From contig CAYOBW010000073.1 in the NCBI GenBank assembly GCA_964402115.1, positions 1 to 27,067 on the forward strand: 27,067 nt of DNA. Direction: 5' to 3'. The notes beneath the pieces were generated by a model, which did no database searches, had not been told where the DNA came from, and saw only the letters and a list, made by a program, of their open reading frames with translations. The translations under genes and the position numbers were made by a program. The DNA comes from CAYOBW01 sp964402115. Its GTDB lineage: Bacteria > Verrucomicrobiota > Kiritimatiellia > UBA8416 > CAYOBW01. Below, piece by piece: positions 16,147 through 23,937 of this stretch. Each line of letters opens with the position of its first letter. Position 1 is the first letter of the stretch.

Positions 16147-17577
16147 TCACGCCTTGCCTGCGGGCAGGTCGAACCCGAAGTACCGCGCGGCGTTGCGGTA
16201 GCAGACGTCTTCGACCAACTCGCCCACGAGCGCGAAATCCATCGGCACGAGCCCGCGCTCCATATCCCGCCCCAGCAGGTTGCAGAGAATGCGGCGGAAG
16301 TACTCGTGGCGCGTGTAGGAGATGAACGAGCGGCTGTCCGTCAGCATCCCGACGAAGCGGCTGAGCAGGCCGAGCTGCGAGAGGGACTCCAGCTGCCGCA
16401 GCATGCCGTCCATCTGGTCGAGGAACCACCAGCCGCTGCCCAGCTGCAGCTTGCCGGGGATCGTGCCGTCCTGGAAGTTGCCGATCATGGTCGCCAGGAG
16501 CGCGTTGTCGCGCGGGTTGATGTTGTACAGGATGGTGCGCGGCAGCTGGCCGGTGCGGTCGAGCCGGTCGAGCCAGCGCGCGAGCGGACGGCCCACCTCG
16601 AAGTCGCCGATCGAGTCGAAGCCCGTGTCGGGGCCGATCGCCGCGAACTGCCGCGAGTTGTTGTTCCGGAGCACCCCGTAGTGCACCTGCTGTGTCCAGT
16701 CGCGCCCGTGGTCGAGCAGCGCAAATTCCACCATGAGGGCGGACTTGAACTGCAGCTGCTCCGTCGGGCTCACGGCGGCGCCGTCGCGGAGCTTGCGGAA
16801 GATGCCGGCGATCTCGCCCTGGGTGTAAGGCTCGGCGTAGAACGTCTCCAGCCCGTGATCGGACAGGCGGCAGCCCTGCTCGTGGAAGAAGCTGTGGCGC
16901 CGGCGGAAGGCTTCGAGGTAGCTCTCGTAGTCGGTGATGGTCACGCCGGCGGCCGCGGCCAGCCGGTCCACCCACGCATTGAACGCGGCGACGTTCTCGA
17001 CGGCCATGCCCTTGTCGGGACGCCACGTGGGCAGCACTTTCACTGGGAAATCGGGCAGCCGGGCAATCGCCGCGTGGTGTTCGAGCGTGTCCACGGGATC
17101 GTCCGTCGTACAGACGAGGACGACGCGGCTGCGCTGCATGAAACCGCGCGCGGATGCGTCCGGGGCCTGCAGGCGGGCGTTGCAGGTGTCGTAGATGCCG
17201 CGGGCCGTGGCCGGCGCGAGGAGGTCGTCCACGTCGAAGTACCGCTTCAGCTCGAGGTGGGTCCAGTGGTAGAGCGGGTTGCGCAGCAGTCGCGGCACGG
17301 TGGCCGCCCACTGCTCGAACTTCTCCCAGTCGCTGGCATTGCCCGTGCAGAAGCGCTCCGCCACGCCGTTCGTGCGGAGGGCGCGCCATTTGTAGTGGTC
17401 GCCGCCCAGCCAGAGCTGCGTGAGGGTCTGCCAGCGGCGGTCGGCGGCGATCTCCGCCGGAGAGAGGTGGCAGTGGTAGTCGATGATGGGGAGTTGCTCG
17501 GCGTGGTCGTGGTAGAGGCGGCGGGCAGCCTTGGTTTCAAGCAGGAAATCGTCGTGAATGAAAGACGCCTTCTTCAT
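16147..17577 (-). CDS. uxaC: Uronate isomerase (glucuronate/galacturonate isomerase)
   Basis: Amidohydrolase-superfamily enzyme converting D-glucuronate to D-fructuronate and D-galacturonate to D-tagaturonate, entry to pectin and glucuronan catabolism. The 476-residue length is standard. The N-terminal metal motif DYHCHLSP gives H35 and H37; LWLGGDHYKWRALR, NPLYHWTHLELKRYF, VCTTDDPVDTL and LPTWRPDK are family blocks, and the late SRSFISYTRHEYFRR segment is also conserved. GGAGG 6 nt before the ATG is a strong ribosome site. It is only 16 nt after the metallopeptidase gene on the same strand, so the two form an operon. No kdgK, uxuA or uxaB homologue lies in the window. Confidence 0.96.
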   Translation of the reverse strand: MKKASFIHDDFLLETKAARRLYHDHAEQLPIIDYHCHLSPAEIAADRRWQTLTQLWLGGDHYKWRALRTNGVAERFCTGNASDWEKFEQWAATVPRLLRNPLYHWTHLELKRYFDVDDLLAPATARGIYDTCNARLQAPDASARGFMQRSRVVLVCTTDDPVDTLEHHAAIARLPDFPVKVLPTWRPDKGMAVENVAAFNAWVDRLAAAAGVTITDYESYLEAFRRRHSFFHEQGCRLSDHGLETFYAEPYTQGEIAGIFRKLRDGAAVSPTEQLQFKSALMVEFALLDHGRDWTQQVHYGVLRNNNSRQFAAIGPDTGFDSIGDFEVGRPLARWLDRLDRTGQLPRTILYNINPRDNALLATMIGNFQDGTIPGKLQLGSGWWFLDQMDGMLRQLESLSQLGLLSRFVGMLTDSRSFISYTRHEYFRRILCNLLGRDMERGLVPMDFALVGELVEDVCYRNAARYFGFDLPAGKA

Positions 17578-17593
17578 GTGTTGCCTCCGTTGA

Positions 17594-18631
17594 TCAGCCC
17601 GTGAGTCGTCCCGTGTATCCGAAGTCGGTGGCCAGCGCCGTTGTCATGGCCGTCACATCCAGCAGGCGCGCCTCGACCTGGTCCTTGCGGAACGTCAGGC
17701 CCAGGGCACGCGCCCGGGTCTGCAGCTTCTGCAGGATGGGTCGTACGTCGTCCTCCTCCAGCCCCGACCAGCGCGTGACGCGGGCCAGCAGGTCCCGGTT
17801 CCGGCTGCGCAGCAGCGCGTACGCGTGAGCGAGGTCGGCGCCGCGCACGGCGGGAAAGGCGGTGCGCAGCTTGTCGTCCACGTAGCCCTGCGCCTGCGCA
17901 CGGTAGCGGTCGATGCGCTGCCCGTAGTGCGCCGCCAGCGAGATGGTCGTCTCGTCGACCGCGTTCAGCAGGGCGCCCGGCTGAACCACCGGCGCCTGGG
18001 ACCGGATCCGGCGCATGAGCCGGTCGACATATTCGAGTTTTCTCAGCGCGGGCCAGTTCTGGTACTTGCGGCGCCAGCCTGACCGCGGCGTCAGCCAGAC
18101 GGCAAAGGTCTCGGCAAAGTCCTCGTCCGGGTGCTTCTGCGCGTACATCCAGCGGTACTGGCTATGCACGAGATGGCGCACGAATTGTCGCGTAAAGGGA
18201 TCGGGCTCAAAGGTTTCGCGATACGGTCGCGTGAAGCGGCCGAAGGTCTCGGTCCACCCCTGCGACTCCCACAGGCGGTAGGCGTAGTTGATGGCATGCC
18301 CGGCCTCGTGCCGGAGGTACATCATGATCATCTGCTCGTCCTCGACGTCACCAGTCTGCTCCTCCTCGATCCGGGTCAAACGCCGGTCCGCCAGATAGAA
18401 GGGGATGCCCAACACTGGCACCTCGTTCGGGCAGCCCCACGTGTCCGTCAGGTAGACGGCAGGCCGGTAGACAAGCAGCTTCTGCTCGAATTCGTCATTC
18501 AAGCGGTCAATGAAAGACGCCAACGGCGAACCCTTGATGCGCAGGTTCAGATCGCAAACCCGCGTGTTCAAGAGTTCGCAGCGGACTGTCTCCCAACTGT
18601 CCAGTACGGCTGCGGTTCTGGCGGCAGACAT
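17594..18631 (-). CDS. Putative zinc metallopeptidase (zincin-like)
   Basis: Soluble 345-residue protein with a zincin motif RHEAGHAINYAYRLW (HEAGH at residues 108-112) and, about 70 residues on, HPDEDFAETFAVWL, whose Glu residues could supply the third ligand. This layout resembles proteins annotated 'putative zinc-binding metallopeptidase', but I cannot name the substrate. I start at the ATG at 18631, which has AGGGGA 9 nt upstream; the frame stays open to a GTG 51 nt earlier without a ribosome site. No signal peptide is seen, so it is probably cytosolic. It heads a two-gene unit with uxaC; a perfect AT-rich palindrome sits about 70 nt upstream. Confidence 0.8.
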   Translation of the reverse strand: MSAARTAAVLDSWETVRCELLNTRVCDLNLRIKGSPLASFIDRLNDEFEQKLLVYRPAVYLTDTWGCPNEVPVLGIPFYLADRRLTRIEEEQTGDVEDEQMIMMYLRHEAGHAINYAYRLWESQGWTETFGRFTRPYRETFEPDPFTRQFVRHLVHSQYRWMYAQKHPDEDFAETFAVWLTPRSGWRRKYQNWPALRKLEYVDRLMRRIRSQAPVVQPGALLNAVDETTISLAAHYGQRIDRYRAQAQGYVDDKLRTAFPAVRGADLAHAYALLRSRNRDLLARVTRWSGLEEDDVRPILQKLQTRARALGLTFRKDQVEARLLDVTAMTTALATDFGYTGRLTG

Positions 18632-18702
18632 GATGCAATCCCCTAAACACCCTTCCAAACGCGCAAAAGGATCGCGCGTCACGTGGTGCGTAAATGCTTG
18701 TG

Positions 18703-18717
18703 TATAAACCGTTTATA
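18703..18717. promoter_or_regulatory. Perfect AT-rich palindrome, possible operator
   Basis: TATAAAC and GTTTATA flank a single C, an exact dyad in a GC-rich setting, with looser TGTG and CACA outside it. It lies between the divergent metallopeptidase-uxaC unit and the pseudouridine synthase gene. Its location upstream of a uronate gene suggests a repressor site or overlapping -10 boxes; no regulator gene is present to pair with it. Confidence 0.4.
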
Positions 18718-18862
18718 AATCACACCATCCGGACGCCCGACCGCCCCCGCGGCATGCCGGCGTCAAACCGCCGGCCCCCAGGCGGATGCCCGTCCGAAGA
18801 CAGATGATCAAACGCCGATCAGCGGCACAATTCAAGGCGTTTTCGTGTCTTTTTTCGGGGGG

Positions 18863-18891
18863 TTGTTTTTCACAGGGATTCGGCGTAAGCT
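18863..18891 (+). promoter_or_regulatory. Candidate promoter of the RluA-family gene
   Basis: TTGTTT, 17 nt, TAAGCT, ending 24 nt before the start codon. The -35 is good, the -10 moderate. The stretch before it is T-rich against a GC-rich background. Confidence 0.4.
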
Positions 18892-18915
18892 GTCGGCCCT
18901 CAGGTAAGGAGCAGC

Positions 18916-19656
18916 ATGAAACGCAAGGCGAACATGGGACCGCAGGACTGGGTCGTCTACGAGGACGACGCGCTGGTCGTTTTCAACAAGCCGGCAGGCC
19001 TGCTGATTGCCCCGGACCGTTGGGATAAGACCAAGATCAACCTGATGGGCCTGATTCACGATTGTCTGTCGCCGAAGTGGTTCAATGCCCACCGTCTGGA
19101 TCGCGACACCAGCGGCATCATCGTCGTCGCCAAAACCAAGCCCGCGCTGGACGATCTCTGTACGCAATTCGAGGAGCGGCTGGTGACCAAGGAGTACGTG
19201 GCGCTCGTGCGCGGGCGCCCGCATCCGCCGGAGGACAGCATCGTCCACGATCTGGAGCCGGATCGTACGCAGCCCGGCCGCATGCTGGCCGTGGCCCACG
19301 GCAAGCGGGCCTGCACGCGCTATGCCGTACGGGAAGTGTTCCGGCACTACACGTGGGTTGCGCTGTGGCCGGAGACGGGGCGGCAACACCAACTGCGCGT
19401 ACACCTGGCGTTGCGGGGCTGCCCCATTGTGGGCGACCGTTTCTACGGCGATGGCCGCGGCATTTGCCTGTCGGACCTCAAGCAGGGCTACAAGCCGGGG
19501 CGCGGACCCGAACGTCCGCTGCTGGCCCGGCTGGCCCTGCATGCCGCGCGCGTGACGCTGAAGCACCCCGTCACCCTCCAACCCCTGACGGTCGAGGCCC
19601 CGCTCCCGGACGACCTCGAACTCGTCCTGCACAACCTCCGTCGCTACGGTGGCTGA
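18916..19656 (+). CDS. RluA-family RNA pseudouridine synthase
   Basis: Converts specific uridines of rRNA or tRNA to pseudouridine; cytosolic. The catalytic motif HRLDRDTSG lies at residues 59-67 with the nucleophilic Asp at 62. VVFNKPAG near 22-29, the ETGRQHQLRVHL segment and a late LLARLALHA segment are also family features. At 246 residues it lacks an N-terminal S4 domain, so it is closer to the RluA/TruC-like short forms than to RluC or RluD; the target nucleotide cannot be decided. AAGGAG 4 nt before the ATG supports the start. It stands alone, divergent from the metallopeptidase gene and convergent with a small lipoprotein gene. Confidence 0.93.
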   Translation: MKRKANMGPQDWVVYEDDALVVFNKPAGLLIAPDRWDKTKINLMGLIHDCLSPKWFNAHRLDRDTSGIIVVAKTKPALDDLCTQFEERLVTKEYVALVRGRPHPPEDSIVHDLEPDRTQPGRMLAVAHGKRACTRYAVREVFRHYTWVALWPETGRQHQLRVHLALRGCPIVGDRFYGDGRGICLSDLKQGYKPGRGPERPLLARLALHAARVTLKHPVTLQPLTVEAPLPDDLELVLHNLRRYGG

Positions 19657-19732
19657 GGCATCTTCCGGCCGATATGGGATGGGCGGGCGAATCACCCCCC
19701 GACGCGCTTGCGCCGGCATCTTGCGCAGGCTT

Positions 19733-19945
19733 CTACTTGTTGGGAGAGGTGGTCGTGGACTCTTGCGTCTTGGTCACGGTGCCGTCCGGAGCCTTGGTAA
19801 CAGTCTCCGCCTCCGACTTTACGGTGCCGTCGCTGCTCACACTGGTGCTCGTGGTTTTGGAAACCTGGCGGCCGCACCCGGCCATCAGAAATGACAGCGC
19901 CATCACGGACATCACTACGCTGACTACGACTTCACGGTTCTTCAT
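19733..19945 (-). CDS. Small lipoprotein with DGTV-type repeats
   Basis: A 70-residue exported protein starting at MKNREVVV; GGAG lies 7-8 nt upstream, while the longer open frame beyond has no ribosome site. Residues 1-22 are a lipoprotein signal with lipobox LMAGC. The mature part is Ser/Thr/Lys-rich and holds two near-copies of S/AxDGTVxKxxxxT (DGTVKSEAET and DGTVTKTQES). Envelope location is likely; function unknown. It lies next to the IS remnant, but nothing suggests it belongs to it. Confidence 0.7.
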   Translation of the reverse strand: MKNREVVVSVVMSVMALSFLMAGCGRQVSKTTSTSVSSDGTVKSEAETVTKAPDGTVTKTQESTTTSPNK

Positions 19946-19980
19946 GTTGTTTCTCCATTCTCCATTTTGCGGCCGTACTT

Positions 19981-20020
19981 CGGCTGTTGCGGTAGTTTCC
20001 CTCATCGGCGAGGCGGTTTC
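19981..20020 (+). repeat. Left copy of 40-bp imperfect inverted repeat
   Basis: Begins CGGCTGTTGCGG and matches the reverse complement of 20341-20380 at 36 of 40 positions. Weaker similarity continues outward (GCGGCCGT against GAGGCCGT). The pair brackets the transposase remnant, so it may be the terminal inverted repeat of the element or of a second element around it. No clear target duplication was found. Confidence 0.65.
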
Positions 20021-20147
20021 GTGCCCTCGTCTCTTGGCTGTAACGCTTGCCTTTCCGAATGTGGGGTTCTGTTTCATTGAAGGCAACATACGCTACGGGC
20101 TGGCTTCTTGTTATGGGGTATAACCCTACCTTGTCTCTCATCTTGAC

Positions 20148-20342
20148 ACCTCCGCCGGCAAGCACCCCCTCCATCATTTGGATCAAGGTTGCCAGTACTG
20201 TTGTCACGAGTACATCGAGCGGCTGCTGGCTCGGGGGCTGGCTATCAGCATGACCCAAGTGATGCACTGCTATGATAACCCCATGGCCGAGCGGGTCAAC
20301 GGGGATCATAAAGAGTGGTGTCAAACACAAATTAGGACGTGA
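20148..20342 (+). pseudogene. IS3-family transposase (OrfB integrase core) remnant
   Basis: In one frame, 20172-20342 reads HHLDQGCQYCCHEYIERLLA, then RGLAISMT and HCYDNPMAERVNGDHKEW before a TGA. This is the second-Asp to Glu part of the IS3-type DDE integrase core (usual form H.SDQGSQY ... ISMT ... NCYDNA.AER.NG). The active-site Asp in LDQG and the Glu in AER remain, but the preceding Ser is Leu, no start exists, the first Asp and all of OrfA are missing, and the end is truncated. The element is therefore dead and internally deleted. Flanking TTGACACC (20143-20150) and GTGACACC (20338-20345) motifs are similar but in direct orientation. Confidence 0.75.
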
Positions 20343-20380
20343 CACCGCCTGGCCGATCAGGGAAACTGCCGCAACAGCCG
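20341..20380 (-). repeat. Right copy of 40-bp imperfect inverted repeat
   Basis: Reverse complement matches 19981-20020 with four mismatches. It begins one base before the transposase remnant's stop codon ends and finishes 43 nt before the start of the large secreted protein gene, so promoter elements of that gene may derive from the mobile element. Confidence 0.65.
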
Positions 20381-20423
20381 ATTCACGGCCTCACTGCCGC
20401 AATGGTCGCGCTGGGGGATATTG

Positions 20424-22415
20424 ATGCATAGTAGTACTAAACTAACGCGGCGGTCGTTTCGGATTGCTCGGTTACGGTTTGCACTTGAATGGGCTGTGGG
20501 CGTGGCTGTGTCTTGTTTTCCGGGGTTGGGCGTCGGAGGCGCGCAGGCGGCCATCGCTCAGCGTGGAGCCGTGACAACGACAGTTGGCGCTCAAGGTGCC
20601 ACCGCCTTAATCATTAGTGTGCCGGCCGGAGTCGTGGCAGGCGATATAATGATTGCGAATATCGTGGAATACGACGCTGTCACGGAGTATCCCATTTGTT
20701 CAGGCTGGACTCCGATAAAATCCGCCATATTTACTGCCGCCAAGACAGGCCGTGGCGCTGTTCTATACAAGGTGTCTACCGGATCCGAACCGGCTAGCTA
20801 CACGTTCACATTGAAAGGCCCGCCAGTCCAATCCCTCGGCAGTATCGTTGCCTTTTCCGGTGTGAACACCACGGGCGGGCCTTTCGATGCAACTCCAGCG
20901 GACATTTTGGTATCGAGCAGCGGCACCGCGACGGCGGTGGGGGCGACTGCCATCACCACGGCTTCTGCCAATGCGGCGGTGATCATGTTCGGGATGGGTT
21001 TTGGCCCCTCCTCAGCCAGCACTTGGTCTGGTTGGACCACGACGTCACCCGGCACATTGGCAGAATTGTACGACAATCAGGCGGGCTCTGGTAATGAAAA
21101 GGCCGTGACAATCGGGGCGGCGTGGGCGACGCAATCAACGGCCGGGGCCACGGGTGCCGGAGCTGCAACCCTGTCGTCCGGTTGCAGGAATGGCGGCATT
21201 CTCATTGCGCTGAAAGCTGTCGGCGCGGCAACGCGGCTGGTGATCACGGGGAGCAGTTCACAGACGGCGGGAACCAGCCAGAACCTTACGGTCACGGCGG
21301 TGGATGCCTATGGCAATACGGACACGACCTACACCGGGTCGAAGAACCTGACCTTCTCGGGGGCCGACAGCTCGGTCAATCCGGTGACGGCGCCGACGGT
21401 GAAGAACAGCAGCGGAACGGCGAGCGCCTTCGGATCGACCACGGCGATTACGTTCAGCAGCGGCGTGGCGACGGTTTCCGGCGGGAACAACGGGGTGATG
21501 ACGCTGTACAAGGCGGAGACAGCTACGATCAGCGTCACGGATGGCTCCATCAGCGCAAACGGGAGCGATCGCCTGACAGTGACAGTCTCGGCAACAACAG
21601 CCAGCAACCTGGCCTTCACGACCCAGCCTGGCGGCGGGTCGGCCGGGGCGGTCTGGTCGCAGCAACCGGTCGTGGCTGTGCAAGACCAGTACGGCAACAC
21701 AGCGACGACGGACTCGTCCACGGTGACCGTGGCGATCCAGTACAACGCGGGGCCCGGCGGAACGCTGAGCGGGACACTGACCAAGGCGGCCGTTTCGGGC
21801 GTGGCGGACTACAGCCTCAACTCCCTCAAGCTGAGCATCGACAAGGGTGGCACCGGCTACACGCTTCGTGCCACGGACGGCTCGTTGACGCACGTAGACA
21901 GCAGCGGCTTCAACATCACCGGCCCGACGGCTGCGGAGGTACTCATAGGCGCCTACGCCGCCGCGGGTGGCGTGATCGTGGAGTTCCAGAGCATTGATGA
22001 AGCCGGCGGCAACGACATGGTGCTGTACCTGTACCGCAACGGCCGGTGGGAGGAAGTCGGGCGGCAGGCGTCCACGGGCGAGGGCGATCACACGTACCGG
22101 TTCGCGGTGCCCGTGTTGACAGCCGGGGATGTCTGCAACCTGATGGTCAGTGACGATGAAGCGCAGTGCCATACGATCAACAACGTGAAAGTTGGCAACT
22201 TCTCGGCGCAAATGGTGCGGATGGAGAAGACTGGCCTTACGCTGCAGTGGGAGAGCATTCCCGGCCGCACGTACGACATCCACCGCGCCGAGCAGTTGAA
22301 TGGTGGCTGGGAATCCATAAAAGCCGTGGAAGCTTCGAGCTTACAGACCGTGACGTTTGTCCCCCTCGACCCGACCCGGCCAACCGGATTCTTCAGGATC
22401 GGCATCCAGGAATAG
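20424..22415 (+). CDS. Large secreted protein with Ig-like repeats and 'GR.Y.I ... FFR' C-terminal module
   Basis: Exported 663-residue surface or matrix protein. The ATG at 20424 has GGGGGA 5 nt upstream; a signal peptide with a long basic n-region ends near AQA. Residues about 45-260 resemble an extracellular module with 'VPAGVVAGDIMIANI', 'LYKVSTGSEPASYTFTL' and 'AFSGVNTTGGPFDATP' landmarks. Two Ig-like repeats follow, each with a 'TVTAVDAYGN' or 'VVAVQDQYGN' strand (about 270-390 and 395-500). After a middle domain, the last 50 residues (LQWESIPGRTYDIHRAEQL ... FFRIGI) match the C-terminus of the secreted protein at 25289-26635. Adhesion or substrate binding is plausible; no enzymatic motif seen. 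It follows an IS remnant closely, so lateral gain is possible. Confidence 0.85.
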   Translation: MHSSTKLTRRSFRIARLRFALEWAVGVAVSCFPGLGVGGAQAAIAQRGAVTTTVGAQGATALIISVPAGVVAGDIMIANIVEYDAVTEYPICSGWTPIKSAIFTAAKTGRGAVLYKVSTGSEPASYTFTLKGPPVQSLGSIVAFSGVNTTGGPFDATPADILVSSSGTATAVGATAITTASANAAVIMFGMGFGPSSASTWSGWTTTSPGTLAELYDNQAGSGNEKAVTIGAAWATQSTAGATGAGAATLSSGCRNGGILIALKAVGAATRLVITGSSSQTAGTSQNLTVTAVDAYGNTDTTYTGSKNLTFSGADSSVNPVTAPTVKNSSGTASAFGSTTAITFSSGVATVSGGNNGVMTLYKAETATISVTDGSISANGSDRLTVTVSATTASNLAFTTQPGGGSAGAVWSQQPVVAVQDQYGNTATTDSSTVTVAIQYNAGPGGTLSGTLTKAAVSGVADYSLNSLKLSIDKGGTGYTLRATDGSLTHVDSSGFNITGPTAAEVLIGAYAAAGGVIVEFQSIDEAGGNDMVLYLYRNGRWEEVGRQASTGEGDHTYRFAVPVLTAGDVCNLMVSDDEAQCHTINNVKVGNFSAQMVRMEKTGLTLQWESIPGRTYDIHRAEQLNGGWESIKAVEASSLQTVTFVPLDPTRPTGFFRIGIQE

Positions 22416-22572
22416 GCGACGGCACAAGGGAACGGGGTCAGGGGTTACCGCGTCGCTCCGGCCGCCCGGTGATTCCGCAAGGGCAGCGATTCCGACTGCA
22501 ACGAGGCAATCCGTTTCATTTCTGCTGCGGTCTTCATTGCGCCAGGGTCCCCGTGCCTTGAAGCGGCATTCC

Positions 22573-22628
22573 GACCGGTCTCTTCCGGTCGCCCGGGCGG
22601 CGCGGGAGTGCCGTCCCACGTAGGACGG
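22573..22628. repeat. Cluster of REP-like palindromes
   Basis: GACCGG-TCTCTT-CCGGTC at 22573-22590, the palindrome GCCCGGGC at 22591-22598, and CCGTCC-CACGTA-GGACGG at 22611-22628 lie within 56 bp. The last is a near-perfect 18-nt dyad. No T-run follows. They could serve as transcript 3'-end structures or belong to a REP-type element. Confidence 0.5.
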
Positions 22629-22629
22629 T

Positions 22630-22648
22630 CCTCTCATCTCATCCTCTT
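22630..22648 (-). repeat. 19-bp repeat, copy 1 (initiation-region sequence)
   Basis: On the minus strand this reads AAGAGGATGAGATGAGAGG and is identical to 26646-26628, where it forms the ribosome site and start codon of a secreted protein. Here it precedes a 98-codon open frame (22341-22637, minus) with no recognisable domain, which overlaps the end of the Ig-like gene by 75 nt. Confidence 0.6.
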
Positions 22649-23677
22649 TCGTCGACCACTCCGGCGGACCAGTGGCGCGCGGGTGGCGTGTGGTTTCGCC
22701 GGTTGCCGGACAGCGTGTGCCCGTTCCCCTCATAATAGTACTCTTGATCGCACTCCGTCCCACCCAGTCGCGCAAACGCTCACACCGTGGGTTTAGGCGG
22801 TCCGGTCGCGGGGCGAGTCACGCTCTCCGGCGCTCTGTTCGGCCCGCTGTCATCCCTTTTTCGAAATCGTTCTGAACGCCCTGCGCGTTCGGTATGCGTC
22901 GTCCTCGTTCTTGTCCTCGATTTCCCCCGGCGTCCTTTCCGGGCACGAGGACGAGGACCGTTCGCCGCGCGCACTGAGGACAATTCCGGCTCGACATACT
23001 CGAGTGCTTCTCCCCGCAGAACGTCTGTCCGTTACCACGGCGGAAAACAGAACTTCAGGGGTCGAGTCTCAATCGCGCCAAGCGAAGCTCAGGAAGGGAG
23101 GAGTCTATCGGTAACGTAGATAAAACCATTCAGTAGAAACCCATTCCGCGAAAGCGGGACCGGCAAAGGTTAGCCACCAGCCGGAAGCGAGTGTTGCATA
23201 GTCATCGGCGACGATGGCGTGAAGCGTACACAGCGGGCACCGAGCCGTGTGATTGAGCCCCGAAACTGACAGACGTAGTCGGAGTCCCTGCCGTTTGAGA
23301 ACGTGGGGACAGCACCGCGCGGGCGATAGGGCGAGACCGCGAGGTCCGGCCGGGGTCGAAGAGCAGGGCGTAGGTGTGAGTCGGTCCGAGAACGGACAGG
23401 CGCAAGGGTTTCCTGGGAACTTGGGAGATCCGACTGCTTCCCGGAACACAGTGCCGGATCGGTCAACCGGCTGAACAAGACCTGGCCGCCATGCGCCGGT
23501 CGTTGTGCGCGGCGGAGCAAAGACAACGGCCAACCGGGTAGCGAACGTGAAGTGACGAATGAAGCGCGAGCCAAGAGCAGTCGGAAGTCGTAGCGCATTC
23601 ATGGTACCGCTGGAAAAGAGGCGAACCGCGCCACGGGAGCCTGTGAGTAGGGACGGGATGCGCCGGAGGATGGGACC

Positions 23678-23780
23678 GTGACTGGGAAACACGCGGAAGA
23701 CAACAGCACTTCCAGCAGCGTGACAACGCGACAGGCACGGATAGCGTACCGAGCCAGGGCGCATCCGCAGGAGGCGTTCG
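23678..23780 (+). pseudogene. N-terminal stub of group II intron reverse transcriptase
   Basis: A GTG-started frame with GGAGGATGGGACC upstream. After about 15 residues it reads TTRQARIAYRARAHPQEAF, which resembles the N-terminal pattern of intron RTs ('RQ.RIA..A...P...F.SL.H.I'). The resemblance stops at that point, and the frame runs into the sequence preceding domain V. RT domains 0-7, YADD, maturase and endonuclease parts are all absent, consistent with one large internal deletion. Confidence 0.45.
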
Positions 23781-23858
23781 GCACTTGCGGGACATTCTGG
23801 ATCGGCGGATACGCGACGGAGTGCTACACTCCTATGCGTAGCGAATCCATCTTGCGAG

Positions 23859-23891
23859 GAACCGGATGCGGTAGTTCCGCACGTCCGGGTC
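23859..23891 (+). ncRNA. Group II intron domain V-like hairpin
   Basis: A 33-nt element: lower 8-bp arm GAACCGGA/TCCGGGTC, a two-nucleotide CG bulge on the 3' side, upper stem TGCGG/CCGCA and loop TAGTT. Arm lengths and the 2-nt bulge are those of domain V. The catalytic triad position, normally AGC pairing with G-U-T, reads AAC opposite GGT, leaving an A-G mismatch at the critical base, and the loop is not GNRA. Confidence 0.65.
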
Positions 23892-23898
23892 TGTGGGG

Positions 23899-23937
23899 GC
23901 GGACCGGTTGTAAGAGTCAATCTTGCAGCCGGTCCGC
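23899..23937 (+). ncRNA. Group II intron domain VI-like hairpin
   Basis: A 17-bp stem (outer GCGGACCGG/CCGGTCCGC, inner TGTAAGA/TCTTGCA with two G-T wobbles) and a GTCAA loop, 7 nt downstream of domain V. No unpaired adenosine is present on the 3' strand where the branch-point A normally bulges. Confidence 0.55.

Larger units (their letters stand above)
22416..23105. other. Gene-poor, palindrome-rich stretch
   Basis: I see no convincing gene here. It holds an AACGGGGTCAGGGGTTACC motif (22431-22449), short palindromes, a 19-bp sequence shared with 26628-26646, and an inverted repeat of CCTCGT-rich DNA (TCGTCCTCGT at 22899-22908 against ACGAGGACGA at 22945-22954, with a second GAGGAC copy adjacent). 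Open frames on both strands lack codon bias and domains. It looks like repetitive mobile-element debris next to the group II intron. Confidence 0.55.

Noticed and set aside
16306..17604. 432-codon plus-strand open frame
   Set aside because: Antisense to uxaC, whose motifs are unmistakable.
18632..18682. GTG-started 17-codon extension of the metallopeptidase
   Set aside because: No ribosome site at the GTG, while AGGGGA precedes the ATG at 18631.
22341..22637. Minus-strand 98-codon frame with a good ribosome site
   Set aside because: The start context is striking, but composition is Arg/Gly/Ser-rich, no domain is seen, and it overlaps the end of the Ig-like gene; kept only as a repeat observation.
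23105..23920. 271-codon minus-strand open frame within the intron
   Set aside because: It runs opposite to the structured intron RNA and has Arg/Pro/Ser-rich shadow composition and no domain.
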